From Bradyrhizobium sp. SSBR45G (GTDB lineage Bacteria > Pseudomonadota > Alphaproteobacteria > Rhizobiales > Xanthobacteraceae): a stretch of 64,000 nucleotides of DNA. This document shows positions 26,919 through 35,530 of this stretch, piece by piece. The notes beneath the pieces were generated by a model, which was not told the origin of the DNA, did no database searches, and was given only the letters and a program-made list of their open reading frames with translations. The first letter of the stretch is position 1, and each line of letters starts with the position of its first letter. Made by a program: the position numbers and the translations under genes. Location of the stretch: positions 124,001 to 188,000 of the forward strand of contig NZ_BSCT01000007.1 of the NCBI RefSeq assembly GCF_030159255.1. Reading direction: 5' to 3'.

Positions 26919-27905
26919 CTACTTCGCGACGAAGCCGGCTTCCGTCATCAGCTGCTTGTTGAGCGAGCCGTCCTCTTCGAGGAACTGCAGCATGTCCTTG
27001 CCGGTGAGAAAGATCGGCTTGAGCGCCTGCTTTTCCATGTAGTCTTTGTACTCTGCCGTCTGCACCAGCTTGCTGAACAGGTCGACATAGAACTCCTGCT
27101 GCTCCGGCGTGACCTTGCCCGGCAGGAACATGCCGCGCAGCATCAGGTACTGCACGTCCAGCCCCTGCTCCTTGCAGGTCGGAATGTCGTTCCAGGATTG
27201 CGTCTCCGTGACCTTCGTCGTGTAGGAGATGCGCTCCTTGTCGAACACGCAGAGCGGCCGCACCTGTCCGGCGCGCCAGACCTCGAGATTCTCGGAAGGA
27301 TTATTGACGTTGGATTCGGTGTGGCCGCCGACCAGCTGGGTCGCGGCCTCGCCGCCCGACTTGTAGGGCAGATAGGAGAACTTGGCGCCGGTCTTCTTCT
27401 CCATGAAGACGGTCAGCACGTGGTCCTCACGCTTGGAGCCGGTGCCGCCCATCTTGAACGGCGAGCTCGACGCCTTGGCGGCCTCGATGAACTCCTTCAC
27501 CGTCTTCGGGCCGTTGACGTTGTCCCACAGCACGAACTGGTCGAGCGCAATCACCGCAACCGGCGACAACTCGCGCCAGTCGAACGGCAGCTTGGCCGAC
27601 AGCGGCAGCATGTAGATCAGCGAATAGGCGATCAGGACCTTGTTCGGATCGCCATCGCTGGACTTCATGTACATCAGCGCTTCCGCACCCGATGCGCCGC
27701 CCTTGAGCGACACGACGACGGGCTGCTTCAGCAGATTGTTCTTCTGGATCGCGGCTTGCATCATCCGCGCCATCTGGTCGGATGCACCGCCGGCGCCGGC
27801 GGCAACGACGATCTCGACCGGCTTGGTCGGCTCCCAGCCGGCGAAGGCCGGCGCACTTGCGAAAAGGGCCACAGTGGTGGCCGCGATCTTGATCAGGTTA
27901 CGCAC
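26919..27905 (-). CDS. tctC: Tripartite tricarboxylate transporter substrate-binding protein, TctC/Bug family
   Basis: The 328-residue periplasmic protein has a signal peptide MRNLIKIAATTVALFASAPA with cleavage likely after AFA at residue 22. The mature chain starts WEPTKPVEIVVAAGAGGASD, the family's anion-binding N-terminal loop. Bug proteins bind carboxylates such as citrate, aromatic acids or amino acids; the substrate here is unknown. A cluster with crotonase and aminotransferases downstream suggests an organic or amino acid that feeds acyl-CoA or glyoxylate metabolism. It lies 132 bases after the crotonase-like gene, possibly with its own promoter. Confidence 0.92.
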   Translation of the reverse strand: MRNLIKIAATTVALFASAPAFAGWEPTKPVEIVVAAGAGGASDQMARMMQAAIQKNNLLKQPVVVSLKGGASGAEALMYMKSSDGDPNKVLIAYSLIYMLPLSAKLPFDWRELSPVAVIALDQFVLWDNVNGPKTVKEFIEAAKASSSPFKMGGTGSKREDHVLTVFMEKKTGAKFSYLPYKSGGEAATQLVGGHTESNVNNPSENLEVWRAGQVRPLCVFDKERISYTTKVTETQSWNDIPTCKEQGLDVQYLMLRGMFLPGKVTPEQQEFYVDLFSKLVQTAEYKDYMEKQALKPIFLTGKDMLQFLEEDGSLNKQLMTEAGFVAK

Positions 27906-28037
27906 GTGTTTTCATCCCCGTTCGAAGCGCCAGCTTGTATCCTACCAGGATACTGCCGGCTTATTGTGGTCACTTCAAGAACACAAGCGAGATGCGGCCT
28001 CATGACATCGGCATAAGGTCGCAACACCAGCATCGGA

Positions 28038-28835
28038 CTACTTGCCCTTCCAGTTCGGCGTCCGCTTGTTGAGGAACGCGTCCATGCCCTCGCGGAAATC
28101 CTCGCTCATATAGGCCCGCAGGATCAGGTCCTCGCCTTCGTCACGCGACAGCGTCCGGCGGATGCGGCGCACCGCCTCCTTGGTCACTTCGAGCGTGATC
28201 GGCGCATGCGAGGCAATGAGTTTTGCCGTCTCCAGCGCCCGCGTCTGCAGGGTTTCGACGTCAGGCACGATTTCATTGAGCAGGCCGAGCGCGAGCGCCT
28301 CCGGCGCTTCGACCAGCCGCGCCTTGAAGATCAGGTCCTTCGTGCGCGCCGGTCCAATCAGGGACACCACGCGCGAAATGTTCGACATCGACAGACAGTT
28401 GCCGAGCGTGCGCGCGATTGGAAAGCCCATACGGGTCGTCTCGGTGCCGATGCGGATGTCGCAGCAGGCCGCGATGCCGGCGCCGCCGCCTGTGCAGGCG
28501 CCCGCGATCGCCGCGATCACGGGCACGCGGCACATTTCGAGCGTGCCGAGCACGCGGTCGATCCGCGCCTCATAGTCGAGCGCATCCTGAGCGGTCTTGA
28601 AGGCACGGAACTGGGAGATGTCGGTGCCGGAGGCGAAGGCCTTGTCGCCGGCGCCGGTCAGGATCAGCGCCTTGATCGACCGGTCGGCATTGATGGCCTC
28701 GCAAATCGAGGCCATCTGGTCGTACATCGCGAAAGTCATCGCGTTGCGCGCCTGCGGCCGGTTGAAGGTGATCTTGGCGATGCCGTCGTCGACGGCATAG
28801 ATGAGATCGTCGGAGCCGGTCACAGGTGCGTTCAT
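28038..28835 (-). CDS. Crotonase-fold (enoyl-CoA hydratase/isomerase family) protein lacking both catalytic glutamates
   Basis: This 265-residue protein has the crotonase oxyanion-hole regions, ARNAMTFAMYDQM and GDKAFASGTDISQFR, and the fold marker IAGACTGGGAGIAACCDIRI. Hydratases carry Glu in GGGxE and in the later PE motif. Here these positions read GGGAGI and GFPIARTLGNC, so simple water addition to an enoyl-CoA is doubtful; another CoA reaction (isomerase, lyase or hydrolase) is possible. Its start codon overlaps the stop of the upstream aminotransferase (TGATG), so the two are co-translated and likely act in one pathway. Confidence 0.88.
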   Translation of the reverse strand: MNAPVTGSDDLIYAVDDGIAKITFNRPQARNAMTFAMYDQMASICEAINADRSIKALILTGAGDKAFASGTDISQFRAFKTAQDALDYEARIDRVLGTLEMCRVPVIAAIAGACTGGGAGIAACCDIRIGTETTRMGFPIARTLGNCLSMSNISRVVSLIGPARTKDLIFKARLVEAPEALALGLLNEIVPDVETLQTRALETAKLIASHAPITLEVTKEAVRRIRRTLSRDEGEDLILRAYMSEDFREGMDAFLNKRTPNWKGK

Positions 28836-30028
28836 CAGGCCACCTTCGAGATCGGCGCCGTCTCGCGCGCCTTCAGGACATCCATCGCCGCAAGCACGCC
28901 ACCGGCGCGATGCGGAACGCCAGCAAGCGCAAGACCCATCTCGACGCCGGAGAGCGTACCCATCAGCATCAGGTCGTTGAAATGACCGATATGGCCGATG
29001 CGGAACACCTTGCCCTTGATCTTGTTGAGGCCGGTGCCGAGCGACATGTCGAAATTCTCGAGAACGAGCTTGCGGAACTGATCGGCATCATGCCCCTCGG
29101 GCATCACCACGCCGGTCAGCGCCGGCGAATGCGCCTGCGGATCGGCGCACTGCGTGTCGAGGCCCCAGGCCTTCACGGCAGCGCGGGTAGCCAGGCTGTG
29201 GCGGCGGTGGCGCGCGAATACGTTCTCGTGGCCCTCCTCCTCCAGCATCTTCAGCGCCTCGTTGAGACCCATCAGCAGATTGCACGCCGGCGTATAGGGG
29301 AAGGTGCCGAGCTTGTTGAAGGTGATGATCTCCTGCCAGTCCCAGTAGGAACGCATGCCAGGATTGGCCTTGGCAACGGCCAGCGCCTTCTCGGAGACGG
29401 CGTTGAAGCCGAGGCCCGGCGGCAGCATCAGGCCCTTCTGCGAGCCGGCGACGGAGACGTCGATGCCCCAGGCATCGTGCTCATACTCCATCGAGCCCAG
29501 GCCGGAGATGGTGTCGACCATCAGCAGCGCCGGATGGCCGGCGCGATCGAGCGCCTTGCGCACTTCGAGCGGCGGCGTCAGGCAGCCGGTCGAGGTCTCG
29601 TTGTGCACGACGCAGACGGCCTTGATCTTGTGCGCCTTGTCATCGACGAGGCGCTGCTCGATCGCGGCGATGTCGGCGCCATGGCGCCAGTCGCCGGCAA
29701 CGAAGTCGACGTCGAGCTTGAACTTGTCGGCGATGCCGCGCCAGAGCACGGCGAACTGGCCGGTCTCCGCCATCAGCACCTTGTCGCCAGGCGCGAGCGT
29801 ATTGACGATCGCAGCTTCCCACGCGCCGGTGCCGGACGACGGATAGATGACCACCGGCTGCTTGGTGCGAAAGATGCGCTGGCTGGCCGCCAGCACGGCG
29901 AAACCGAGCTCGGCGAACTCGGGACCCCGGTGATCCAACGTCGGCATGTCCATCGCGCGCAGCACGCGATCGGGCACGTTGGTCGGCCCCGGAATCTGAA
30001 GAAAATGCCGTCCTGTGTGCACAGTCAT
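28835..30028 (-). CDS. Class V aminotransferase, serine-glyoxylate aminotransferase type (copy 1)
   Basis: The 397-residue PLP enzyme begins MTVHTGRHFLQIPGPTNVPD, a hallmark of the alanine/serine-glyoxylate aminotransferase group. YPSSGTGAWEAAIVNTL binds the cofactor phosphate, MVDTISGLGSMEYEHDAWGID carries the PLP-ring Asp, and SVAGSQKGLMLPPGLG holds the Schiff-base Lys. The ATG at 30028 sits directly before this conserved start; the ORF extension upstream is unlike the family. It would transfer an amino group to glyoxylate or a similar 2-oxo acid. It is followed without gap by the crotonase-like gene and preceded by a second paralogue. Confidence 0.92.
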   Translation of the reverse strand: MTVHTGRHFLQIPGPTNVPDRVLRAMDMPTLDHRGPEFAELGFAVLAASQRIFRTKQPVVIYPSSGTGAWEAAIVNTLAPGDKVLMAETGQFAVLWRGIADKFKLDVDFVAGDWRHGADIAAIEQRLVDDKAHKIKAVCVVHNETSTGCLTPPLEVRKALDRAGHPALLMVDTISGLGSMEYEHDAWGIDVSVAGSQKGLMLPPGLGFNAVSEKALAVAKANPGMRSYWDWQEIITFNKLGTFPYTPACNLLMGLNEALKMLEEEGHENVFARHRRHSLATRAAVKAWGLDTQCADPQAHSPALTGVVMPEGHDADQFRKLVLENFDMSLGTGLNKIKGKVFRIGHIGHFNDLMLMGTLSGVEMGLALAGVPHRAGGVLAAMDVLKARETAPISKVA

Positions 30029-30236
30029 TGGCGTCCATCCCCGGTCATTTGGTTGGTGCGCGGACGTGGCATCCCACGCGCTCGCCGCGCTTTTCTCCCG
30101 CCAGACCGCTGGCGTCAATAAAGAAGACGCAGGCACCGATCGCTTCGGGCTGACATCCCTCAGATGCACACCAATCTCCCTCGTCGGTGCAGTGCGGCAT
30201 GACCCGATGGCCCCAGGCGCCGCACGCGATTCAGCC

Positions 30237-31442
30237 TCATTTCACCACGGCAAGATGCCGCGGCGCATTGCCCGGAAGCGGCTGCTCCAAGAGCGCCATC
30301 GCGGCATCGACACCTCCGGCCCGATGCGGCACGCCGGCCACGCGCAGCCCCATCTCGACACCGCTCAGCGCAGCCATCAGGGTCAGCTCGTTGCACTCGC
30401 CGAGATGGCCAATGCGGAACACCTTGCCGGCGACCTTGGACAGCCCCGAGCCGAGCGACATGTTGAAATTGTCGAGCACGACCTGACGGAACTCATCGGC
30501 ATTATGACCCGGCGGCATCAGCACCGCGGTCAGCACCGGCGAATGGTCCTTCGGCTCCTGGCACAGCACCTCGAGGCCCCAATGCTCGACCGCGGCGCGG
30601 GTCGCAGCCGCGAGCCTCAGGTGACGCGCGAACACCTGGTCGAGCCCTTCCTCGAGCAGCATCGCAATCGCTTCACGCAGGCCGTAAAGCAAGTTGGTCG
30701 CCGGCGTGTACGGGAAGAAGCCGTTCGCGTTCAGCTTCAGCATGTCCTCCCAATCCCAGAACGAGCGCGGCATCTTGTTGGTCCTGGCCACCGCGCGCGC
30801 CTTGTCCGAGACGGCATTGAAGCCGAGCCCCGGCGGCAGCATCAAGCCCTTCTGCGAGCATGACACCGCGACATCGACCTTCCATTCGTCGAAGCGGAAG
30901 TCGGCCGAGGCGAGACCGGAGATCGTATCGACCATCAGCAGCGCTGGATGCCCCGCACGATCCATCGCCGCGCGCACCTCGCCGATCCGGCTGGTCGCGC
31001 CGGTCGAGGTCTCGTTGTGCACGACCATCACCGCCTTGAGCTGGTGCGCCGTGTCCGCCGTGAGCTTTTCCTCGATGGCCGAGGGATCGACGCCGCGCCG
31101 CCAGTCGCCCGGGATGAAATCGACCTCGATGCCCCAGCGCGCCGCCATCTGCCGCCACAGCGTGGCGAAGTGACCGGTCTCCACCATCAAGACCCTGTCG
31201 CCCGGCGACAGCGTGTTGACGATCGCCGCCTCCCAGGCACCGGTGCCGGACGACGGATAGATGATCACCGGGCTCGTGGTCTTGAAGATGGCCTGCGAGC
31301 CAGCGAGCACGGCCTTGCCGAGTTCGGCGAACTCGGCGCTGCGGTGATCGATCACCGGCATATCCATCGCCCGCAGAACCCGCTCGGGCACGGGACTCGG
31401 GCCCGGAATATGCAAGAAATGACGGCCTTGGTGACGGGTCAC
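30237..31442 (-). CDS. Class V aminotransferase, serine-glyoxylate aminotransferase type (copy 2)
   Basis: The 401-residue paralogue begins at a GTG (31442) with RHQGRHFLHIPGPSPVPERV, seven bases after CGGAG. It keeps YPSSGTGAWEAAIVNTLSPGD, MVDTISGLASADFRFDEWKVD and SVSCSQKGLMLPPGLG-type elements (here AVSCSQKG), so the lysine and PLP contacts are intact. It differs clearly from copy 1 along its length (for example CSQKG against GSQKG, and WRRGVDPSAI against WRHGADIAAI), so the duplication is old and the two may prefer different donors. It lies 208 bases upstream of copy 1 and is divergent from a GntR regulator. Confidence 0.91.
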   Translation of the reverse strand: MTRHQGRHFLHIPGPSPVPERVLRAMDMPVIDHRSAEFAELGKAVLAGSQAIFKTTSPVIIYPSSGTGAWEAAIVNTLSPGDRVLMVETGHFATLWRQMAARWGIEVDFIPGDWRRGVDPSAIEEKLTADTAHQLKAVMVVHNETSTGATSRIGEVRAAMDRAGHPALLMVDTISGLASADFRFDEWKVDVAVSCSQKGLMLPPGLGFNAVSDKARAVARTNKMPRSFWDWEDMLKLNANGFFPYTPATNLLYGLREAIAMLLEEGLDQVFARHLRLAAATRAAVEHWGLEVLCQEPKDHSPVLTAVLMPPGHNADEFRQVVLDNFNMSLGSGLSKVAGKVFRIGHLGECNELTLMAALSGVEMGLRVAGVPHRAGGVDAAMALLEQPLPGNAPRHLAVVK

Positions 31443-31569
31443 GGCAGATCTCCGGAGCTCAACGGCATTCGAGCACCAATGATTGCATGCATTTTTGATG
31501 AACACAACAACATAACGCATTCATATATAAGGTCGACCACATCTGTAACACCCGCTACACTCCTCCCGC

Positions 31570-32337
31570 ATGAACTCCACGATTCCCGATATCGAAACTG
31601 CCCTTGCGGCAGAACCTGAGGACCGCCCCGCCCCCGCGCGTGACGAGACCTCGCTGCATGACGAGATCCTGGCGCGGTTGCGCGACTACATCGTCGAGGG
31701 TCACGTGGCCGATGGCGGCCGCCTCTCCGAGCGGCAATTGTGCGAGATGCTGGGGGTGTCGCGCACGCCCTTGCGCGAAGCGCTGAAGGTCCTGGCGGCG
31801 GAGGGACTGGTCGAGCTGCTGCCCAACCGCGGCGCGCGGGTTCGCGCCCTCAGCGCGGCCGACATCCAGGAATTGTTCGACCTGATGGGAGGGCTCGAAG
31901 GCCTGGCCGGGCGCCTCGCCTGCGAACGCATCTCGGATGAAGAGATCGAAAAAATCGAGCAGCTTCATCATGATATGTATGGTTTCTACATGCGGCAGGA
32001 CATGCAGAATTATTTCCGCATGAACCAGCTGATCCATCGCGCGATCGTCGATGCCGCCGCCAATGCGACGCTTCATGCAACCTATGAGAGCCTTGCGGGA
32101 CGGATCCGGCGGGTGCGCTTCTCAGCCAATTTCGCCCACAAGCGCGAGCGCTGGAGCGAGGCGATGCGCGAGCATGAGCAGATCCTCGAAGCCCTGCGCC
32201 GGCGCGCCGGGAGCGAGCTGTCCGATATCCTGTTCCAGCACCTGCGCAACAAGGGCACGGCGGCGATCGACTACTTTGCCGAGACTCAACTGACAGCTGC
32301 ACCGCACACAGGCAGTAAACCGAACAGGATGGAATAG
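31570..32337 (+). CDS. GntR-family regulator, FadR/FCD type
   Basis: The 255-residue protein has a winged-helix domain at residues 28-95 (LHDEILARLRDYIVEGHVAD, LSERQLCEMLGVSRTPLREAL) and a C-terminal FCD ligand domain (EHEQILEALRRRAGSELSDI), which normally binds a metal and a carboxylate. Such regulators often repress adjacent catabolic genes until the acid substrate is present. It is divergent from aminotransferase copy 2 (127-base gap with TGCATGCA at 31484-31491) and sits just before the FAD/Fe-S oxidase, so it probably controls both sides. Confidence 0.92.
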   Translation: MNSTIPDIETALAAEPEDRPAPARDETSLHDEILARLRDYIVEGHVADGGRLSERQLCEMLGVSRTPLREALKVLAAEGLVELLPNRGARVRALSAADIQELFDLMGGLEGLAGRLACERISDEEIEKIEQLHHDMYGFYMRQDMQNYFRMNQLIHRAIVDAAANATLHATYESLAGRIRRVRFSANFAHKRERWSEAMREHEQILEALRRRAGSELSDILFQHLRNKGTAAIDYFAETQLTAAPHTGSKPNRME

Positions 32338-32376
32338 CGCAGCAGGCTGCTCTATATTGAATGCAATCGGATTGAC

Positions 32377-32392
32377 GCATTTCCAGAAATGC
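32377..32392. promoter_or_regulatory. Candidate operator upstream of the FAD/Fe-S oxidase
   Basis: GCATTTC-CA-GAAATGC is a perfect 7-base inverted repeat, 63 bases before the oxidase start codon. A related GCATGCATTT lies in the aminotransferase/GntR divergent region (31485-31494). The adjacent GntR protein is the natural candidate to bind both; this is inference. Confidence 0.45.
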
Positions 32393-32454
32393 ATGACACG
32401 AAGGCTGAGGAGCGCCCCCGTTAAGGGATAACCGCGACCGACCAGGAACCATCC

Positions 32455-35409
32455 ATGCCGAACGCCAAAGCCGGTCCGTCCCGTCTCGAACAGAAGCTGC
32501 GCGCCGAGATCACGGGCGACGTCTTCTTCGACCGCTTCAACCGCGGCCGCTACGCCACCGACGCCTCGTTCTACCAGGTCATTCCGGCCGGCGTGGTGGT
32601 GCCGCGCACCATGGACGAGGCCCTGCGCGCGCTCGCCATCGCCCGCGATGACGGCCGCATCGTCACCCCGCGCGGCGGCGGCACCTCGCAATGTGGGCAG
32701 ACCGTCAATGAAGGGATCGTCATCGACGTCTCCAAGCACCTGAACCGGATTGTCTCGCTCGACGTCGAGGCGCGGACCTGCATGGTCGAGCCGGGCATCG
32801 TGCTGGATGACCTCAACCGCCAGCTCAAGCAGCACGGCCTGTGGTTTCCGGTCGATGTCTCCACCGCATCGCGCGCCACGATCGGCGGCATGGCCGGCAA
32901 CAATTCCTGCGGCGGCCGCTCGCTGCGCTACGGCACGATGCGCGACAACACCATCGCGATCGACGCGGCGCTCGCCGACGGCACCCAGGCGCGCTTCGGC
33001 GAGGTGCCGCGCGATATCAGCGGCGTCGACGCGCCGGAGAACGCCCGCGCGCTATTCCGCGACATGCTGGCGCTGGGAGAGCGCGAGGCCGCGGAGATCG
33101 CCGACAGGTTTCCCAAGGTGCAGCGCCGGGTCGGCGGCTACAATCTCGATGCGCTGACGCCGCGCAACGCCGCCAACAATCTCGCACACCTTTTGGTCGG
33201 CTCCGAAGGCACGCTCGCCTTCTCCACCCGGATCGAGCTGAAGCTTTGGCCGCTGATCCGCACCAAGGTGCTCGGTGTCTGCCATTTCGGCAGCTTCTAT
33301 GAGGCGATGGACGCGGCCCAGCATCTCGTCAAGCTGAAGCCGATCGCCGTCGAACTGGTCGATCGCACCATGATCGGGCTTGGCCGCGACATCGCGATGT
33401 TCCAGCCGGTGATCGCGGCTGCCGTGCGCGGCGACCCCGATGCGATCCTGGTGGTGGAGTTCGCCGAGGAAACCAAGGATGAGAACCTCGCCAAGCTGAA
33501 GCAGCTCGGCGAGCTGATGGGCGACCTCGGCTTCGCATGGTCCAATGAGCCGCGCAAATGGGGCGGTGTCGTCGAGATATCAGACCCCGCCCTGCAGACC
33601 GCCGTCGCCGACTTCCGTGCGGCCGGCCTCAACGTGATGATGTCGATGAAGGAGGCCGGCAAGCCGGTGTCGTTCGTCGAGGACTGCGCGGTGCCGCTGC
33701 CGCATCTCGCCGACTATACCGCGCGGCTGAACGAGGTGTTTGCGAAGCACGGCACCCGCGGGACGATGTATGCACATGCCTCCGAGGGCTGCCTGCACGT
33801 TCGCCCGGTGCTGAACCTGAAGCTGGAGAAGGACGTCAAGGCGATGCGGGCCATCGCCGAGGACGCCTTCGCCATGGTGCGCGAGTACAAGGGCTCGCAT
33901 TCCGGCGAGCATGGCGACGGCATCGTGCGCTCGGAATTCCACGCGCAGATGTTTGGCAGCCGCATCGTCGCCGATTTCAAGGAGATCAAGCAGCGCTTCG
34001 ATCCCGGCAACGTCCTCAACCCCGGCCGTATCGTCGATCCACCGAAAATGGACGACCGCTCGCTGTTCCGCTACCCGCCGGACTATCGCATCGATGACAT
34101 CAAGACCGTGCTGGACTGGTCGGCCTATCCCGGCGCCTCCGGCGGCTTCCAGGGCGCGATCGAGATGTGCAACAACAACGGCGCCTGCCGCAAGCTCGAC
34201 GGCGGGGTGATGTGTCCGTCCTATCGCGCCACCCGCGACGAGAAGGATGTCACGCGCGGACGCGCCAATACCTTGCGGCTTGCGATCTCAGGCCAGCTCG
34301 GTCCCGGCGCACTGTCATCCGACGAGATGATGGAAACGCTCAAACTGTGCGTCTCCTGCAAGGCCTGTCGCCGCGAGTGCCCGACCGGCGTCGACATGGC
34401 CAAGATGAAGATCGAGGTGCTGGCCGCGCGCGCAACGACGCATGGCCTCACCCTGCGCGACAAGCTCGTGGCCTATCTGCCGCGCTATGCCGATCTCGCC
34501 GCGCGCTTCGCGCCGCTCGCAAACCTACGCAATCACAGCGCACTCTTGCGCGCCCTGATGGAGCGTGTCGCCGGCATCAGTGCCAAGCGGAAGCTGCCCG
34601 CGTTCCGCAGCGACACCTTCCGCGCCGACGCCGAGGCCTTCGGGCCGGAGAACGGCCGCGAGGTCGTGCTGTTCGGCGACACCTTCAACCGCGTCTATGA
34701 GCGCGAAAATCTCGGCGCCGCGCTGCGCGTGCTGATCGCCGGCGGCTATCGCGTCTACGTTCCCAAGCCGGCCGATGGCGGCCGCGCGCTGTGCTGCGGC
34801 CGGACCTTCCTCTCGGCGGGTCTCGTCGACGAAGCCAAGTCCGAGCTGCAGCGCCTGGTCGAGACCTACGCGCCCTTTGCCTCGCGCGGCGTGCCGATCA
34901 TCGGCCTGGAGCCGAGCTGCCTGCTGACGCTGCGCGACGAGCTGCTGTCGCTGCGCAACGACACCACGGCGAAGAGCATCAGCGCCCACGCGCTGCTGCT
35001 GGAGGAGTTTCTAGCCCGCGAGGCCGAGACCGGCCGGCTGGCGCTGCCGCTCGGCGCGCTGCCCGGCAGGGCGCTGCTGCACGGCCATTGCCACCAGAAA
35101 TCTTTCGCCGCGTTCAAGCCGGTCGAGCAGGTGCTGCGGCTCATTCCGGAGCTCGAGGTCGAGACGATCGAGTCGTCCTGCTGCGGCATGGCCGGTGCCT
35201 TCGGCTACGGCGCCGAGACCTACGAGGTCTCGCTGCAGATGGCGGAAGCGTCGTTGCTGCCGGCCGTACGCAGGGCTGACAGTTCGACCTTCATCGTCGC
35301 CGACGGTACGTCCTGCCGCCACCAGATCCAGGACGGCGCCGACCGTGGTGCCGTTCATGCCGCGCAGCTCCTAGCGATGAGCCTGGAGCGGGCGCAAGCA
35401 TCGACGTAG
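32455..35409 (+). CDS. FAD-linked oxidase fused to Fe-S/CCG domains (D-2-hydroxyacid dehydrogenase, GlcD-GlcF or YdiJ type)
   Basis: The 984-residue fusion has an FAD_binding_4 (PCMH) domain at about 40-230 (TPRGGGTSQCGQTVNEGI, GGMAGNNSCGGRSLRYGTM), an FAD-oxidase C-terminal domain at 260-520 (SGEHGDGIVRSE), a ferredoxin-like part near 560-650 with CRKLDGGVMCPSYRATRDEK and LCVSCKACRRECPTGVDM, and two CCG repeats (ALCCGRTFLSAG, SSCCGMAGAFGY). Such proteins oxidise a D-2-hydroxyacid (lactate, glycolate or 2-hydroxyglutarate) and pass electrons toward quinone or cytochrome. Beside glyoxylate-type aminotransferases and a GlcG-like gene, glycolate or another hydroxyacid is plausible but unproven. 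Confidence 0.92.
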   Translation: MPNAKAGPSRLEQKLRAEITGDVFFDRFNRGRYATDASFYQVIPAGVVVPRTMDEALRALAIARDDGRIVTPRGGGTSQCGQTVNEGIVIDVSKHLNRIVSLDVEARTCMVEPGIVLDDLNRQLKQHGLWFPVDVSTASRATIGGMAGNNSCGGRSLRYGTMRDNTIAIDAALADGTQARFGEVPRDISGVDAPENARALFRDMLALGEREAAEIADRFPKVQRRVGGYNLDALTPRNAANNLAHLLVGSEGTLAFSTRIELKLWPLIRTKVLGVCHFGSFYEAMDAAQHLVKLKPIAVELVDRTMIGLGRDIAMFQPVIAAAVRGDPDAILVVEFAEETKDENLAKLKQLGELMGDLGFAWSNEPRKWGGVVEISDPALQTAVADFRAAGLNVMMSMKEAGKPVSFVEDCAVPLPHLADYTARLNEVFAKHGTRGTMYAHASEGCLHVRPVLNLKLEKDVKAMRAIAEDAFAMVREYKGSHSGEHGDGIVRSEFHAQMFGSRIVADFKEIKQRFDPGNVLNPGRIVDPPKMDDRSLFRYPPDYRIDDIKTVLDWSAYPGASGGFQGAIEMCNNNGACRKLDGGVMCPSYRATRDEKDVTRGRANTLRLAISGQLGPGALSSDEMMETLKLCVSCKACRRECPTGVDMAKMKIEVLAARATTHGLTLRDKLVAYLPRYADLAARFAPLANLRNHSALLRALMERVAGISAKRKLPAFRSDTFRADAEAFGPENGREVVLFGDTFNRVYERENLGAALRVLIAGGYRVYVPKPADGGRALCCGRTFLSAGLVDEAKSELQRLVETYAPFASRGVPIIGLEPSCLLTLRDELLSLRNDTTAKSISAHALLLEEFLAREAETGRLALPLGALPGRALLHGHCHQKSFAAFKPVEQVLRLIPELEVETIESSCCGMAGAFGYGAETYEVSLQMAEASLLPAVRRADSSTFIVADGTSCRHQIQDGADRGAVHAAQLLAMSLERAQAST

Positions 35410-35418
35410 TTCGTAGTT

Positions 35419-35503
35419 CGTAGGGTGGGCAAAGCGCAGCGTGCCCACCGCCTCCCTTCCGCTTCGCAAGATGGTGGGCACGCTGCGCTTTACCCACCCT
35501 ACG
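35419..35503. repeat. Dispersed imperfect palindrome (family C)
   Basis: Second copy of the CGTAGGGTGGGC element (first at 12522-12610). Its right arm ends 27 bases before the GlcG-like start codon. Confidence 0.78.
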
Positions 35504-35530
35504 CAGCTCGACAACACAAAGGACACCGAC

